This document shows positions 35,257 through 43,272 of a stretch of 64,000 bases of DNA, piece after piece. Below the pieces are notes generated by a model. That model saw only the letters and a list, made by a program, of their open reading frames with translations, searched no databases and was not told where the DNA came from. A program made the translations under genes and the position numbers. Positions within the stretch are counted from its first letter, which is position 1, and each line of letters starts with the position of its first letter. The stretch comes from Sphingomonas_O antarctica (GTDB lineage: Bacteria > Pseudomonadota > Alphaproteobacteria > Sphingomonadales > Sphingomonadaceae), in contig NZ_CBCRXM010000001.1 of NCBI RefSeq assembly GCF_965137005.1, positions 310,001-374,000 on the forward strand, read 5' to 3'.

Positions 35257-35973
35257 TTACCCGGTAGGCGTAGCTTGCCCAGCCTCAACCAACTGGTCCA
35301 GCTGGCGCGTACACCCCTTTGCGATCAGCGCGGCACCAACGGCGTCCGCCGAATCACCAGCGTTGCCGATCGGCTGCACCACGATCTCGACCGGCGCGCC
35401 GTTTGGTGCTGCCAGGCGATAACGGGCACCTGCGGTCAGCGGCAACTGCGCGGGCCAGGGCCGAACGCTCTGTCCGGCGGCAAAATCGAGCGGCACGTTC
35501 TTGCCGCCGCTCCAGATCGAATAGCTGGCGGCGCTCGTCATGTCTGGACGCCACACATTGGTCGCAGCGGGATCCGTGACGCACATGGTGCCACCACGGC
35601 TGGCATCGACATACCATAGATTCGGCGATTTGGCTGGACCGGTCAGTGCGCCGCGTACGGCTCCGGTGCGCACCTGACGCGCGCCGCTGGAGCGGATCAA
35701 TGCACCCAATGCCGAAGGTGCCACCGACGCTGTGCCCCCGGCAATCGCGTGAACCCCTGCGCCGGACAGAGTGTGCGTGCCCTTCGCGTCGAGCAGAACC
35801 AGGGTGTCACCCGGCTTCAGCGTGATCGCCGCGGCGGTGATCGCTTTTCCCGGCGGATACATGGTGGCGGACGGTCCGCTGGCGCGGACGACGATGGTGC
35901 CGGCGAGCGCGCCGGTGGCAATCATACCCGCGGCAAGCGCGGCAAGTTTCGATGCAGATTTAATCAAGGACAA
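35257..35973 (-). CDS. Small exported FecR-like protein of the CHAT/TPS module
   Basis: A 238-residue exported protein. I place the start at TTG 35973 because GGGAGG lies five bases upstream and it gives a clean signal peptide (MSLIKSASKLAALAAGMIATGALAG); an ATG at 35994 without a ribosome-binding site is the alternative. The segment SGPSATMYPPGKAITAAAITLKPGDTLVLLDAKGTHTLSGAGVHAI, taken in parts, looks like a FecR-type beta domain (about residues 30-80). The remainder contains GGTMCVTDP and WPAQLPLTAGARYRL and a late Cys (KGCTRQL). The gene overlaps the cyclase stop. A role as an extracytoplasmic partner of the cyclase or protease is a guess from context. Confidence 0.75.
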   Translation of the reverse strand: MSLIKSASKLAALAAGMIATGALAGTIVVRASGPSATMYPPGKAITAAAITLKPGDTLVLLDAKGTHTLSGAGVHAIAGGTASVAPSALGALIRSSGARQVRTGAVRGALTGPAKSPNLWYVDASRGGTMCVTDPAATNVWRPDMTSAASYSIWSGGKNVPLDFAAGQSVRPWPAQLPLTAGARYRLAAPNGAPVEIVVQPIGNAGDSADAVGAALIAKGCTRQLDQLVEAGQATPTG

Positions 35974-37990
35974 AATAGCCTCCCTCGGCCTCATGTTCGA
36001 GACGATACACCAAGTTACGCAGCGGGGCATCATCTGGATGGTTAATCGAGTCTCGTTCTAGGTCAGCGCGCGCCGTCGCGTCACCCCGAACCGCAGCATC
36101 GACCTTGTGCGCAAAGGCTGTCCGCTTTTCCGCCAACAGGTTAGGGACCGGCTCCCAAATCGAGATCGGCGTCGCCCGGCCGCGCAGCACCACCCGCCCA
36201 AGGGGACGGAAAATCGGTACCCCCGCCCGTGCGACGAGCTCGCCGGACGCGAGGACATTGGTCTTGGTCTGCTTGTTCGCCGATTCGAGTCGCGCGGCGG
36301 TGTTCATGGCATCGCCCAGCGCCGTATACTGGATGCGACCTTCGCCGCCAAAATTGCCGACGATCGCTTCGCCATAATGAATGCCGACGCGGGTCTTGCC
36401 GATCGCCGGCACGCCCTCGGGTGCCTCGGCGCGAAAGCGTTCGCCCGCTTCGTGCATCGCCAAAGCGGCCGCCACCGCGCGCGCGCCATCGTCTTCGCGC
36501 GCAATCGGCGCGCCCCAGAACGCGACCACGGCGTCGCCGACGAACTTGTCGATCGTCCCGCCTTGCCCCAGCACCACGTCCGACAACATGTCGAGATAGC
36601 GGTTGAGCAGCGTCGCGACCATCTCTGGTTCGATCGCGTGGCTCAACTTGGTAAAACCCTCCAGGTCGGTGAAGACCACGTAGATCGGGCGCTTTTCGCC
36701 GGTCAGGCTCAAACTGTCGGGGTTGCGCAGGATCTCGGCGGCAATATCGCGCGGAAGGTATTTACCCAACGCCGATTGGGCGAAACGCCGTTGTTCACCG
36801 CTCAAGGCTCGCGCCGCCGATCCGGCCGCGAGGAACGCGATCACCCAACCGACGCCCCAACCGAATTGCGGCAGGGTCTGGGTGTCCAGCCCGATCATTT
36901 CGGCACCCACAGGCAAGGAAGCGAAGAGTGCACCTTGCGCCAACACGAACAACGCGACCCCCCAGACCGGCAACCCGCTCAACGCAGTGAGTGCGCCTGC
37001 AAGCACAACCAGCAAGGCGCAGGCCCAGATTGCCGTATCGGGCATCGCCTGTTTCCAACGCCCGTCGAGCAACTGCGCCAACATATGCGCGTGGACCTCG
37101 AGCCCGATCGTCTGGCCGTTGCGCGGGCGATCCTCGAGCGGGACACCGTTCGAGTCGGTCGCCTTGTCGATGTACCAAGTCATCGGTGTCGCAAATTGGT
37201 CGGTGTCGATAATGTCGCCGCCGATCAGGACGTAGCGACCGGCAATCTGATCCTTTAACGCCATCGCAACGTCCGGATTGGCGAGCAGGTCGATCGGCAG
37301 CTTGGTAAACACCGGTCGCGATGCGTCCTGCGCCAGCCGGTAAGCGATTGCCCGGTTATAATTGCGCAGGCTTTCCGGGGCGCCCGTCATCGCATTAGAA
37401 AGCAATGGAGGCAGGCTGCGCGGCTGTTCGGGCCAACTGCGCATCGTGCCGTCGAGATCGGGAAGAAAGAAGACGCTCGCCGGATGGACCGCTCCGCCGG
37501 CGATAGAGCGCTGGAAATTCGACAGAAATTGCTCCTGCCAGTCGCGCATATTGGCGTTGTTGGTATTGTGAGAGGCGAACGCGAGGTAGGTCGGCGTCTT
37601 CATGGCGCGAAAGGCATCGATCAGTTGCTGGTCCTCAGGCTGTGCCTGGTCGATCAGAATATCGATCCCGATCGACTTCGCGCCCATCCCGTCGAGCGCG
37701 GTCAAAGCCTTGGCAAGGATTGCGCGATCGAGTGGTGACCGTTTGGCAGTCGCAGCGAGCGTCTCGTCGGTGTAGGTCACAAGGACGATACGCGGGTCCT
37801 GAGCCACGCGGGGCGCGGTGGCGACGGCGCGCAGATCGTACAGCGATCGCTCTGCAGTTACGGCGAGGGGGATTTCCCAGCTGTACCGCGCAAACAACAG
37901 TGACGCGATCAACAGCATCCCCGTCGCACCGCTCCGCAACCAGCCGAGCGACCGCGTGGTTTGGCTCAGCCGTGTCGAAAAGGCATTCAA
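35960..37990 (-). CDS. CHASE2-domain class III adenylate cyclase
   Basis: A 676-residue membrane sensor-cyclase. One N-terminal helix (about 22-35) leads to an extracytoplasmic CHASE2 domain (about 45-310; DPRIVLVTYTDETL, KSIGIDILIDQAQPEDQQL, GRYVLIGGDIIDTDQF). Three helices follow (about 318-392), then a class III catalytic domain (about 430-610). Metal-binding Asp442 (FTDLEGFT) and Asp486 (KFVGDAVVAFWG), adenine-selecting Lys482, and Asn563/Arg567 (NTAARLES) are all present, so it should be active. The start is TTG 37990, overlapping the CHAT stop (TTGA); upstream sequence in this frame is the CHAT gene. It probably couples a periplasmic signal to cAMP. Confidence 0.9.
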   Translation of the reverse strand: MNAFSTRLSQTTRSLGWLRSGATGMLLIASLLFARYSWEIPLAVTAERSLYDLRAVATAPRVAQDPRIVLVTYTDETLAATAKRSPLDRAILAKALTALDGMGAKSIGIDILIDQAQPEDQQLIDAFRAMKTPTYLAFASHNTNNANMRDWQEQFLSNFQRSIAGGAVHPASVFFLPDLDGTMRSWPEQPRSLPPLLSNAMTGAPESLRNYNRAIAYRLAQDASRPVFTKLPIDLLANPDVAMALKDQIAGRYVLIGGDIIDTDQFATPMTWYIDKATDSNGVPLEDRPRNGQTIGLEVHAHMLAQLLDGRWKQAMPDTAIWACALLVVLAGALTALSGLPVWGVALFVLAQGALFASLPVGAEMIGLDTQTLPQFGWGVGWVIAFLAAGSAARALSGEQRRFAQSALGKYLPRDIAAEILRNPDSLSLTGEKRPIYVVFTDLEGFTKLSHAIEPEMVATLLNRYLDMLSDVVLGQGGTIDKFVGDAVVAFWGAPIAREDDGARAVAAALAMHEAGERFRAEAPEGVPAIGKTRVGIHYGEAIVGNFGGEGRIQYTALGDAMNTAARLESANKQTKTNVLASGELVARAGVPIFRPLGRVVLRGRATPISIWEPVPNLLAEKRTAFAHKVDAAVRGDATARADLERDSINHPDDAPLRNLVYRLEHEAEGGYFVLD

Positions 37991-40900
37991 CGTCCGGCGA
38001 GGAGCGTTCGGCTGCCGTCGCCGACGATCGCAAAGCCCGACCAGTAATAGGGATGGCTGGTCTGCGGATCGTCCATCAGCTTGACCTCGGCTTGACGCAA
38101 CGCATCGCCGACGGTGTCGCCCTTGCCTTCGAACAGGCCGGTGATCAGGCGTTTGGTCGCGTTGAAATCGTCCGGGGCGGGCCAGTGGCTGGCGATCACG
38201 GCGCGACCGCCCGCTCCGATGAACGCGCGGACCAGCCCGTCGAGCGCATTGCCGCCACCCGTCGTCACGCCTGCTTCGCGCGTCGCGGCGATGGTTGCCT
38301 TGCCCGCCGTATCGCACGCGGAAAGGATGACGAGGTCGGCGTCGATCTTGAGGTCATAAATCTCGCGGAAAGATAGCAGCCCGTCCGATCCCGCAGCGCC
38401 GAAACTGGTCAGCAGGGCAGGGCGCGCCGGGCATTCGGGACGCGGTGCCGTCACCAGCCCGTGCGTCGCGAAATGCAGGATCCGATAATTGGCCAGGTCG
38501 GGCCGCGTCATCACCGCCTGGTCGGTGAAATCCGCGCCGGTGACGACTGCGGACTGGCTCGCGCCGACGATCATCGCCGCCTGATGCAATTCGTCGGCGC
38601 TGATCGGCTTGTCCCATTCGGCCTTGGGCCAGTTGCAATCGACGGCGCCCACGCCACTCAGCCCGCGCGTCGAGGCGCGGGTGACATTGGCGGTCAGCGG
38701 GGCATTATTTCCGAAGCCGAGGTATTGTTTCTGCGCGGTCGAGGCCGGTGCACCGCGCGCATCGCGGAACGACCGCGCCGACACGGCCGTGCTAACCGAA
38801 GCCGAGCGCCCGAGCCATTTGATCCCGGTAAAATCGAACTCGTCGGCATTGGGCCGCGCCGTCCGCGCCTTATATGCCGCCACGCTCGCGTCGTCGGCGA
38901 CCAGCAGGTTGATCGGGAGGCGCAGCATCGCGCCATCGGGTTCGAAGATGATGTGTTTCGCGGTCGCCAGTTCGTCCGCATAGGGTCCGAACAACGCTAC
39001 AAACAGCTTGCGGCTGGCCGCGACGTCGAACGGGTAGGTGTTGAGCTGCCCATTTTCCTCGACGACGATGGTCGAGCGGAGTTCATCGACGGCGGTGTCG
39101 AGTTGGTCCGGCGACATGCCGATGCGCCACGCGCGCGCACCATTCACGGTTACGCCCAGCGCATAGGCGTTGCCACCCGCGATCAGCATTTTGACATAGG
39201 CTTCACCCGGCTTCAGCGCGGTCTGCAGAGCGGGAAGCGTCAGCACGGACGAATCGAGCGCGCGATATTGCGGAAACGCGCCGAGTTCGGCCTGCGTCGC
39301 AGTCTGTTGGTCGGTGAAGGTCTTGAGGTCGCGTTCCAGCGTGGCGATCGCCGCACCGGTCGCAGCATCGCGCTGGGGCAGCGCGACAAGCGTGGCGAGT
39401 TCGACGCGGGTACGCTCGATATCGCGTTCCAGCGTGCGCGCCTGACGGAACAGGCGCGATCCTTCGCCCGCGCCTTCGCTGAGCTCGCGCGCGAGGATCG
39501 CCTGCGTATCGGCGACGCCTGGGCGCACCAGCGCTTGCGTCGCCATAAAGAAATCACCCGCCAGCGCCGGTCGCGCAGCCATGTCGTCGATCAACAGACC
39601 GAGATATGGATTGAGCAGATTACCGAGGCCGGTAACCGAATTGCGCGTCGTCGCCGAAGCCTGCACGACCTGCGCATACATCGTCAGCGCCTCTTCGCGC
39701 TTGCCGTGGCGCGCGAGATAGGCCGCGAGCCGCGCCTTGGCGCCATTGACGGCCGCCGTTTCGGGATAGCGTGTTTCGAGCAACGCCAGCGCGGTGCGCA
39801 GCTTGGCTTCGCCACCACTGACGTCGCCCGTCGCTTCGTCGACCAACCCTTCGTCGGATGCGATCTGCGCGCGCAATCGGGTGATCGAGACGACGCGACC
39901 GCCACGGACCGCCACGGCTTCGCGCTCGGCTCCCGCCAATTCTGTGCGGGCGCCGGCATAGTCGCCTTTCAGGCGCAGCGCCGTGCCGCGAATCTGCCGT
40001 GCCTGTGCATCGAGGATGCGCGCGCGTTCATCGGCCGACAATTGCGACGATTCGCTCGCCCCCAGACGCTGGGCCACCGGAATGCCGGAATTGATCTCGG
40101 CCGCCACCTGAGCGCCGATCTCGATCGCGCTCGACGTAAACTCGGTCGGGGCGCCGATCGGCGCAACCGGCTGGTTCAGGCGCAACAAAGCGCCATCGAA
40201 ACGCCGTTGGTTGAGCAGGTGAATCGCTTCGAAATTGCGCCGCAACCGGCTCTGCACCCGGTCGTTGCTCGCGACCTTGCGAGCTTGCGCGAACAGTTCG
40301 TCGGCCTCGCCGAAATCGCCCAGATTAGATTTCTGCAGCGCGCGATTGATCAGATATTCGGCCGACTTTCCGCCAGCATCATCATCGGCAACGCGCGACT
40401 GCAGCGTGTCGAAAAACTCCGCCGCCTCGGCATAATTGCCGCTGTTGTTCCGGCGATAACCCTCCGCAAGCGCTTGTTCGGGATCGAGCGTGCCCGCCTG
40501 AACCCGCGCAAAAGCGACCGGATCGATGACGTTGGTCGTGGCGACCGTGACCTTTCCCGCGACCGGACGGTCGGCGACCACGGTGCGCAGCGCGAGCTCA
40601 AGCGCGCTGTCATATCCGCCGAGCCCTTCGGCGACATAGGTGATCCGCCCGCGATGGTATTGATAGACATGATAGGCGACGTTCGCGCCTTTCAACCGGC
40701 ATTGCAGGACGGGCAGTTTGCCCAGATCGGCGACATCGACGTCCATCGTTTGTCCGCCGCATTCGACATCCTGCGCGCGCACCGCGGCCAACCGCTGGGC
40801 TGCATCGCCCGGAGAGACGCGCAGCGCGCGAACCTGTCCGACCGCGCGTGCGGCATCGCGGCAGACGATCGACCAGGTGCGATCGAACATGCCCGTCGTT

Positions 40901-41052
40901 GCGGCGTCGCGGACTCGCGATTGAACCTGGCACAGCACGCCGCCGCCGGTGCCGAGGCGAAAGCTGTCGGCGAGGCTGGGACGCACCGATTGCGCGCTCG
41001 CGGGCGCGCTCACTACGATCAGGCTTGTCGCGATAATAAGTGCAGCGCGCAT
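37987..41052 (-). CDS. Secreted TPR-CHAT protein (caspase-fold peptidase)
   Basis: A 1021-residue protein with a signal peptide ending near SAPASAQ21. The N-terminal 170 residues hold a Cys-containing domain (VLCQVQ, SIVCRD, VECGGQ, LQCRLK). TPR-like helices run from about 185 to 560 (EGYRRNNSGNYAEAAEFFD, LQKSNLGDFGEADELF). A C-terminal CHAT domain (about 690-1010) carries the clan CD dyad, His864 in HFATHGL and Cys913 in LSACDTAG, so it is probably proteolytic. ATG 41052 has GGGGAGG upstream. It opens the module right after tRNA-Cys. CHAT proteins near CHASE2 cyclases and TPS adhesins are known from other bacteria; the substrate is unknown, with the adhesin an obvious candidate. Confidence 0.92.
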   Translation of the reverse strand: MRAALIIATSLIVVSAPASAQSVRPSLADSFRLGTGGGVLCQVQSRVRDAATTGMFDRTWSIVCRDAARAVGQVRALRVSPGDAAQRLAAVRAQDVECGGQTMDVDVADLGKLPVLQCRLKGANVAYHVYQYHRGRITYVAEGLGGYDSALELALRTVVADRPVAGKVTVATTNVIDPVAFARVQAGTLDPEQALAEGYRRNNSGNYAEAAEFFDTLQSRVADDDAGGKSAEYLINRALQKSNLGDFGEADELFAQARKVASNDRVQSRLRRNFEAIHLLNQRRFDGALLRLNQPVAPIGAPTEFTSSAIEIGAQVAAEINSGIPVAQRLGASESSQLSADERARILDAQARQIRGTALRLKGDYAGARTELAGAEREAVAVRGGRVVSITRLRAQIASDEGLVDEATGDVSGGEAKLRTALALLETRYPETAAVNGAKARLAAYLARHGKREEALTMYAQVVQASATTRNSVTGLGNLLNPYLGLLIDDMAARPALAGDFFMATQALVRPGVADTQAILARELSEGAGEGSRLFRQARTLERDIERTRVELATLVALPQRDAATGAAIATLERDLKTFTDQQTATQAELGAFPQYRALDSSVLTLPALQTALKPGEAYVKMLIAGGNAYALGVTVNGARAWRIGMSPDQLDTAVDELRSTIVVEENGQLNTYPFDVAASRKLFVALFGPYADELATAKHIIFEPDGAMLRLPINLLVADDASVAAYKARTARPNADEFDFTGIKWLGRSASVSTAVSARSFRDARGAPASTAQKQYLGFGNNAPLTANVTRASTRGLSGVGAVDCNWPKAEWDKPISADELHQAAMIVGASQSAVVTGADFTDQAVMTRPDLANYRILHFATHGLVTAPRPECPARPALLTSFGAAGSDGLLSFREIYDLKIDADLVILSACDTAGKATIAATREAGVTTGGGNALDGLVRAFIGAGGRAVIASHWPAPDDFNATKRLITGLFEGKGDTVGDALRQAEVKLMDDPQTSHPYYWSGFAIVGDGSRTLLAGR

Positions 41053-41110
41053 ATGGCCTCCCCAAGCCGAATCATCGGCAGTCTAACGGCTGGCGCGCCC
41101 GTTGCCAGTA

Positions 41111-41184
41111 TGGAGGCCCGAGCCGGAATCGAACCGGCGTGCAAGGATTTGCAGTCCTCTGCGTAACCACTCCGCCATCGGGCC
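41111..41184 (-). tRNA. tRNA-Cys (anticodon GCA)
   Basis: A 74-base cloverleaf with the 3' CCA encoded. The acceptor stem pairs GGCCCGA with TCGGGCC, the anticodon loop reads CTGCAAA giving GCA, and the T-arm has GGTTCGATTCC. The 5' end is at 41184. It lies 58 bases upstream of the CHAT gene on the same strand. A small GCCGA/TCGGC hairpin sits between them but lacks a T-run, so read-through into the CHAT gene is possible. Confidence 0.96.
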
Positions 41185-41248
41185 CGCGATGCGTGGATCG
41201 TCGCGCCGCCTAGCCAGCGTGGGCGCGCTTGGCAATGCCGCGAAGGAC

Positions 41249-41692
41249 TTAGCCGCGGGCCAGTGTCCCGATGTGCCGCACCGCGAGCGCATAGCCCTGC
41301 GCCCCGAGACCCGAGATGATTCCGGTGGACACGGCCGTCATGATCGATTTGGCGCGCCATGCCTCATCGCGGCGATGGATGTTCGACAAATGCACCTCGA
41401 TCACCGGGCAATCCACCGCCTTCAGCGCGTCAAGCACGGGAAAAGCGGCGTAACTGAACGCGGCTGGATTGATGACGATGCCGGCAGCGCCTTTTCGCGC
41501 GGCCTGGATCAATTCGACCATTTCATGTTCGGCATTGGTCTGGCGGAACACGACCTCCAACCCGTGCGCGTCGGCTTCGGCCCGGCACAAGGTTTCGATA
41601 TCCGCGAGCGTAGTGCGGCCATAAATTTCGGGCTCTCGCTCGCCCAGCAGATTGAGGTTCGGGCCATTGAGGATGTGAACCGTCTTGGTCAT
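41249..41692 (-). CDS. aroQ: Type II 3-dehydroquinate dehydratase
   Basis: A 147-residue enzyme of the shikimate pathway that converts 3-dehydroquinate to 3-dehydroshikimate. It has the type II signature ILNGPNLNLLGEREPEIYG with the catalytic Tyr near 24, the lid Arg after it, NPAAFSYAAFPVLDAL, and EVHLSNIHRRDEAWR with the active-site His. Length is normal. Divergent from frmA over 74 bases; 64 bases upstream of tRNA-Cys on the same strand. In other alphaproteobacteria accB-accC often follow; they do not here. Confidence 0.97.
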   Translation of the reverse strand: MTKTVHILNGPNLNLLGEREPEIYGRTTLADIETLCRAEADAHGLEVVFRQTNAEHEMVELIQAARKGAAGIVINPAAFSYAAFPVLDALKAVDCPVIEVHLSNIHRRDEAWRAKSIMTAVSTGIISGLGAQGYALAVRHIGTLARG

Positions 41693-41713
41693 GTGGTCGC
41701 ATCAGCCCCCTTG

Positions 41714-41755
41714 CCTTTGCACGTTCGTTAGCGGAACGACTCCACGCTGCAAAGG
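41714..41755 (+). promoter_or_regulatory. Inverted repeat covering the frmA ribosome-binding site
   Basis: CCTTTGCA (41714-41721) is exactly complementary to TGCAAAGG (41748-41755), the latter overlapping the AAGGAG ribosome-binding site of frmA. Within it CGTTC (41722-41726) pairs with GAACG (41734-41738), stacking directly on the outer arm on one side. In RNA this could hide the start of frmA; in DNA it could be an operator for a formaldehyde-responsive repressor. No family match is recognised. Confidence 0.45.
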
Positions 41756-41766
41756 AGACAGCTTTC

Positions 41767-42879
41767 GTGAAGACCCGTGCCGCCGTCGCGTTCGAGCCGA
41801 AGAAGCCGCTAGAGATCGTCGAACTCGATCTGGAAGGCCCGAAGGCGGGCGAGGTGCTGGTCGAGATCATGGCGACAGGCATTTGTCACACCGATGCCTA
41901 CACGCTCGACGGGCTGGACAGCGAGGGGCTGTTCCCCAGCGTGCTTGGCCATGAAGGTGCCGGGATCGTCCGCGAAGTCGGCGCGGGCGTGACCAGCGTG
42001 AAGCCGGGCGATCACGTCATTCCGCTTTACACACCGGAATGCCGTCAGTGTAAGTCGTGTCTCAGCGGCAAGACCAACCTCTGCACCGCGATCCGCGCGA
42101 CGCAGGGGAAGGGGCTGATGCCCGACGGCACGACGCGGTTCAGCTACAAGGGCCAGAGCATCTTCCACTACATGGGTTGCTCGACGTTTTCGAACTTCAC
42201 CGTGCTGCCTGAGATCGCGGTTGCAAAAATCCGCGAGGACGCACCGTTCAACAGCGCCTGTTATGTCGGCTGCGGCGTGACCACGGGCGTCGGCGCAGTG
42301 GTCAACACGGCCAAGGTGCAAGTGGGTGAGAACGTCGTCGTCTTCGGCCTTGGCGGCATCGGGCTCAACGTCATTCAGGGCGCCAGGCTGGCCGGTGCCA
42401 GCGTCATCGTCGGTGTCGACATCAATCCCGACCGCGAGGACTGGGGTCGTCGCTTCGGCATGACGCACTTCCTCAATTCCAAAGGGCTGAGTCGCGAGGA
42501 GACGGTCGCCAAAGTCGTCGCGCTGACCGATGGCGGTGCGGATTATACCTTCGATGCGACCGGCAATACCGACGTGATGCGCACCGCACTCGAGGCGAGC
42601 CATCGTGGCTGGGGCACCTCGATCATCATCGGTGTGGCCGAAGCGGGCAGGGAGATCAGCACACGGCCGTTCCAGCTGGTCACCGGTCGCAACTGGCGCG
42701 GCACCGCGTTCGGCGGCGCCAAGGGGCGCACCGACGTGCCCAAGATCGTCGACTGGTATATGAACGGCAAGATCGAAATCGACCCGATGATCACCCACGT
42801 CCTGTCACTCGACGAGATCAACAAGGGGTTCGACCTGATGCACGCGGGCGAAAGCATCCGCAGCGTCGTGGTTTACTGA
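41767..42879 (+). CDS. frmA: S-(hydroxymethyl)glutathione dehydrogenase / class III alcohol dehydrogenase
   Basis: A 370-residue zinc alcohol dehydrogenase of class III, oxidising the glutathione adduct of formaldehyde to S-formylglutathione with NAD. Catalytic zinc ligands are in ATGICHTDAYTL and LGHEGAGIV; structural zinc Cys are in PECRQCKSCLSGKTNLC; the NAD loop is VFGLGGIGLNVIQGA. It begins with GTG 41767 behind AAAGGAG. It heads a three-gene formaldehyde detoxification operon with a VOC protein and fghA. The inverted repeat over its ribosome-binding site suggests regulated translation or repression. Confidence 0.97.
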   Translation: MKTRAAVAFEPKKPLEIVELDLEGPKAGEVLVEIMATGICHTDAYTLDGLDSEGLFPSVLGHEGAGIVREVGAGVTSVKPGDHVIPLYTPECRQCKSCLSGKTNLCTAIRATQGKGLMPDGTTRFSYKGQSIFHYMGCSTFSNFTVLPEIAVAKIREDAPFNSACYVGCGVTTGVGAVVNTAKVQVGENVVVFGLGGIGLNVIQGARLAGASVIVGVDINPDREDWGRRFGMTHFLNSKGLSREETVAKVVALTDGGADYTFDATGNTDVMRTALEASHRGWGTSIIIGVAEAGREISTRPFQLVTGRNWRGTAFGGAKGRTDVPKIVDWYMNGKIEIDPMITHVLSLDEINKGFDLMHAGESIRSVVVY

Positions 42880-42897
42880 GGCAAAAGGAGAGAGAAA

Positions 42898-43272
42898 ATG
42901 TATAGTCACATGATGGTCGGTTCGAACGACATCGATAGGTCGAAGAAATTCTACGACGCCACATTCGAAGCCATGGGCGGCAAAGCCGGTATGAAGGACG
43001 ACAAGGGTCGCCTGATGTACATGCACAATAACGCCATGTTTCTGGTCACTCCGCCGATCAACGGTGAGCCCGCTACGCATGGCAATGGCTCGACCATTGG
43101 CTTCGCCATGACCAAGGAACAGGCCGACGCCTGGCACGACGCAGGCGTCAAGGCCGGCGGCACCGCGATCGAGGATCCGCCGGGCGTGCGCGAGGGCGGC
43201 GGCATGAAGCTGTATCTTGCCTATCTCCGCGATCCCGACGGCAACAAGCTCTGCGCGCTTCAGCGAGTCTGA
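42898..43272 (+). CDS. VOC (glyoxalase-fold) family protein in the formaldehyde operon
   Basis: A 124-residue vicinal-oxygen-chelate protein: opening SHMMVGSNDIDRSKKFYDATFEAMG, central GNGSTIGFAMTKEQADAWHDAGVKAGGT, and final YLAYLRDPDGNKLCALQRV, the two beta-alpha-beta-beta-beta halves of the fold. Metal-ligand candidates include His4 and the late Asp/Glu positions, but the set is not clear. Position between frmA and fghA suggests a role with glutathione adducts, perhaps accelerating or protecting hydroxymethyl-glutathione formation; this is inference. AAAAGGAGAG precedes the ATG, and its stop overlaps the fghA start by one base. Confidence 0.88.
   Translation: MYSHMMVGSNDIDRSKKFYDATFEAMGGKAGMKDDKGRLMYMHNNAMFLVTPPINGEPATHGNGSTIGFAMTKEQADAWHDAGVKAGGTAIEDPPGVREGGGMKLYLAYLRDPDGNKLCALQRV

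Noticed and set aside
38461..41166. Open frame of about 900 codons on the plus strand opposite the CHAT gene
   Set aside because: Antisense shadow of the CHAT gene; low-complexity Arg-rich translation and it runs into the tRNA-Cys gene.
41053..41184. Integrated genomic island at tRNA-Cys
   Set aside because: No integrase gene is present and I found no copy of the tRNA 3' end near the module's far edge at 20600; kept only as a question to test.
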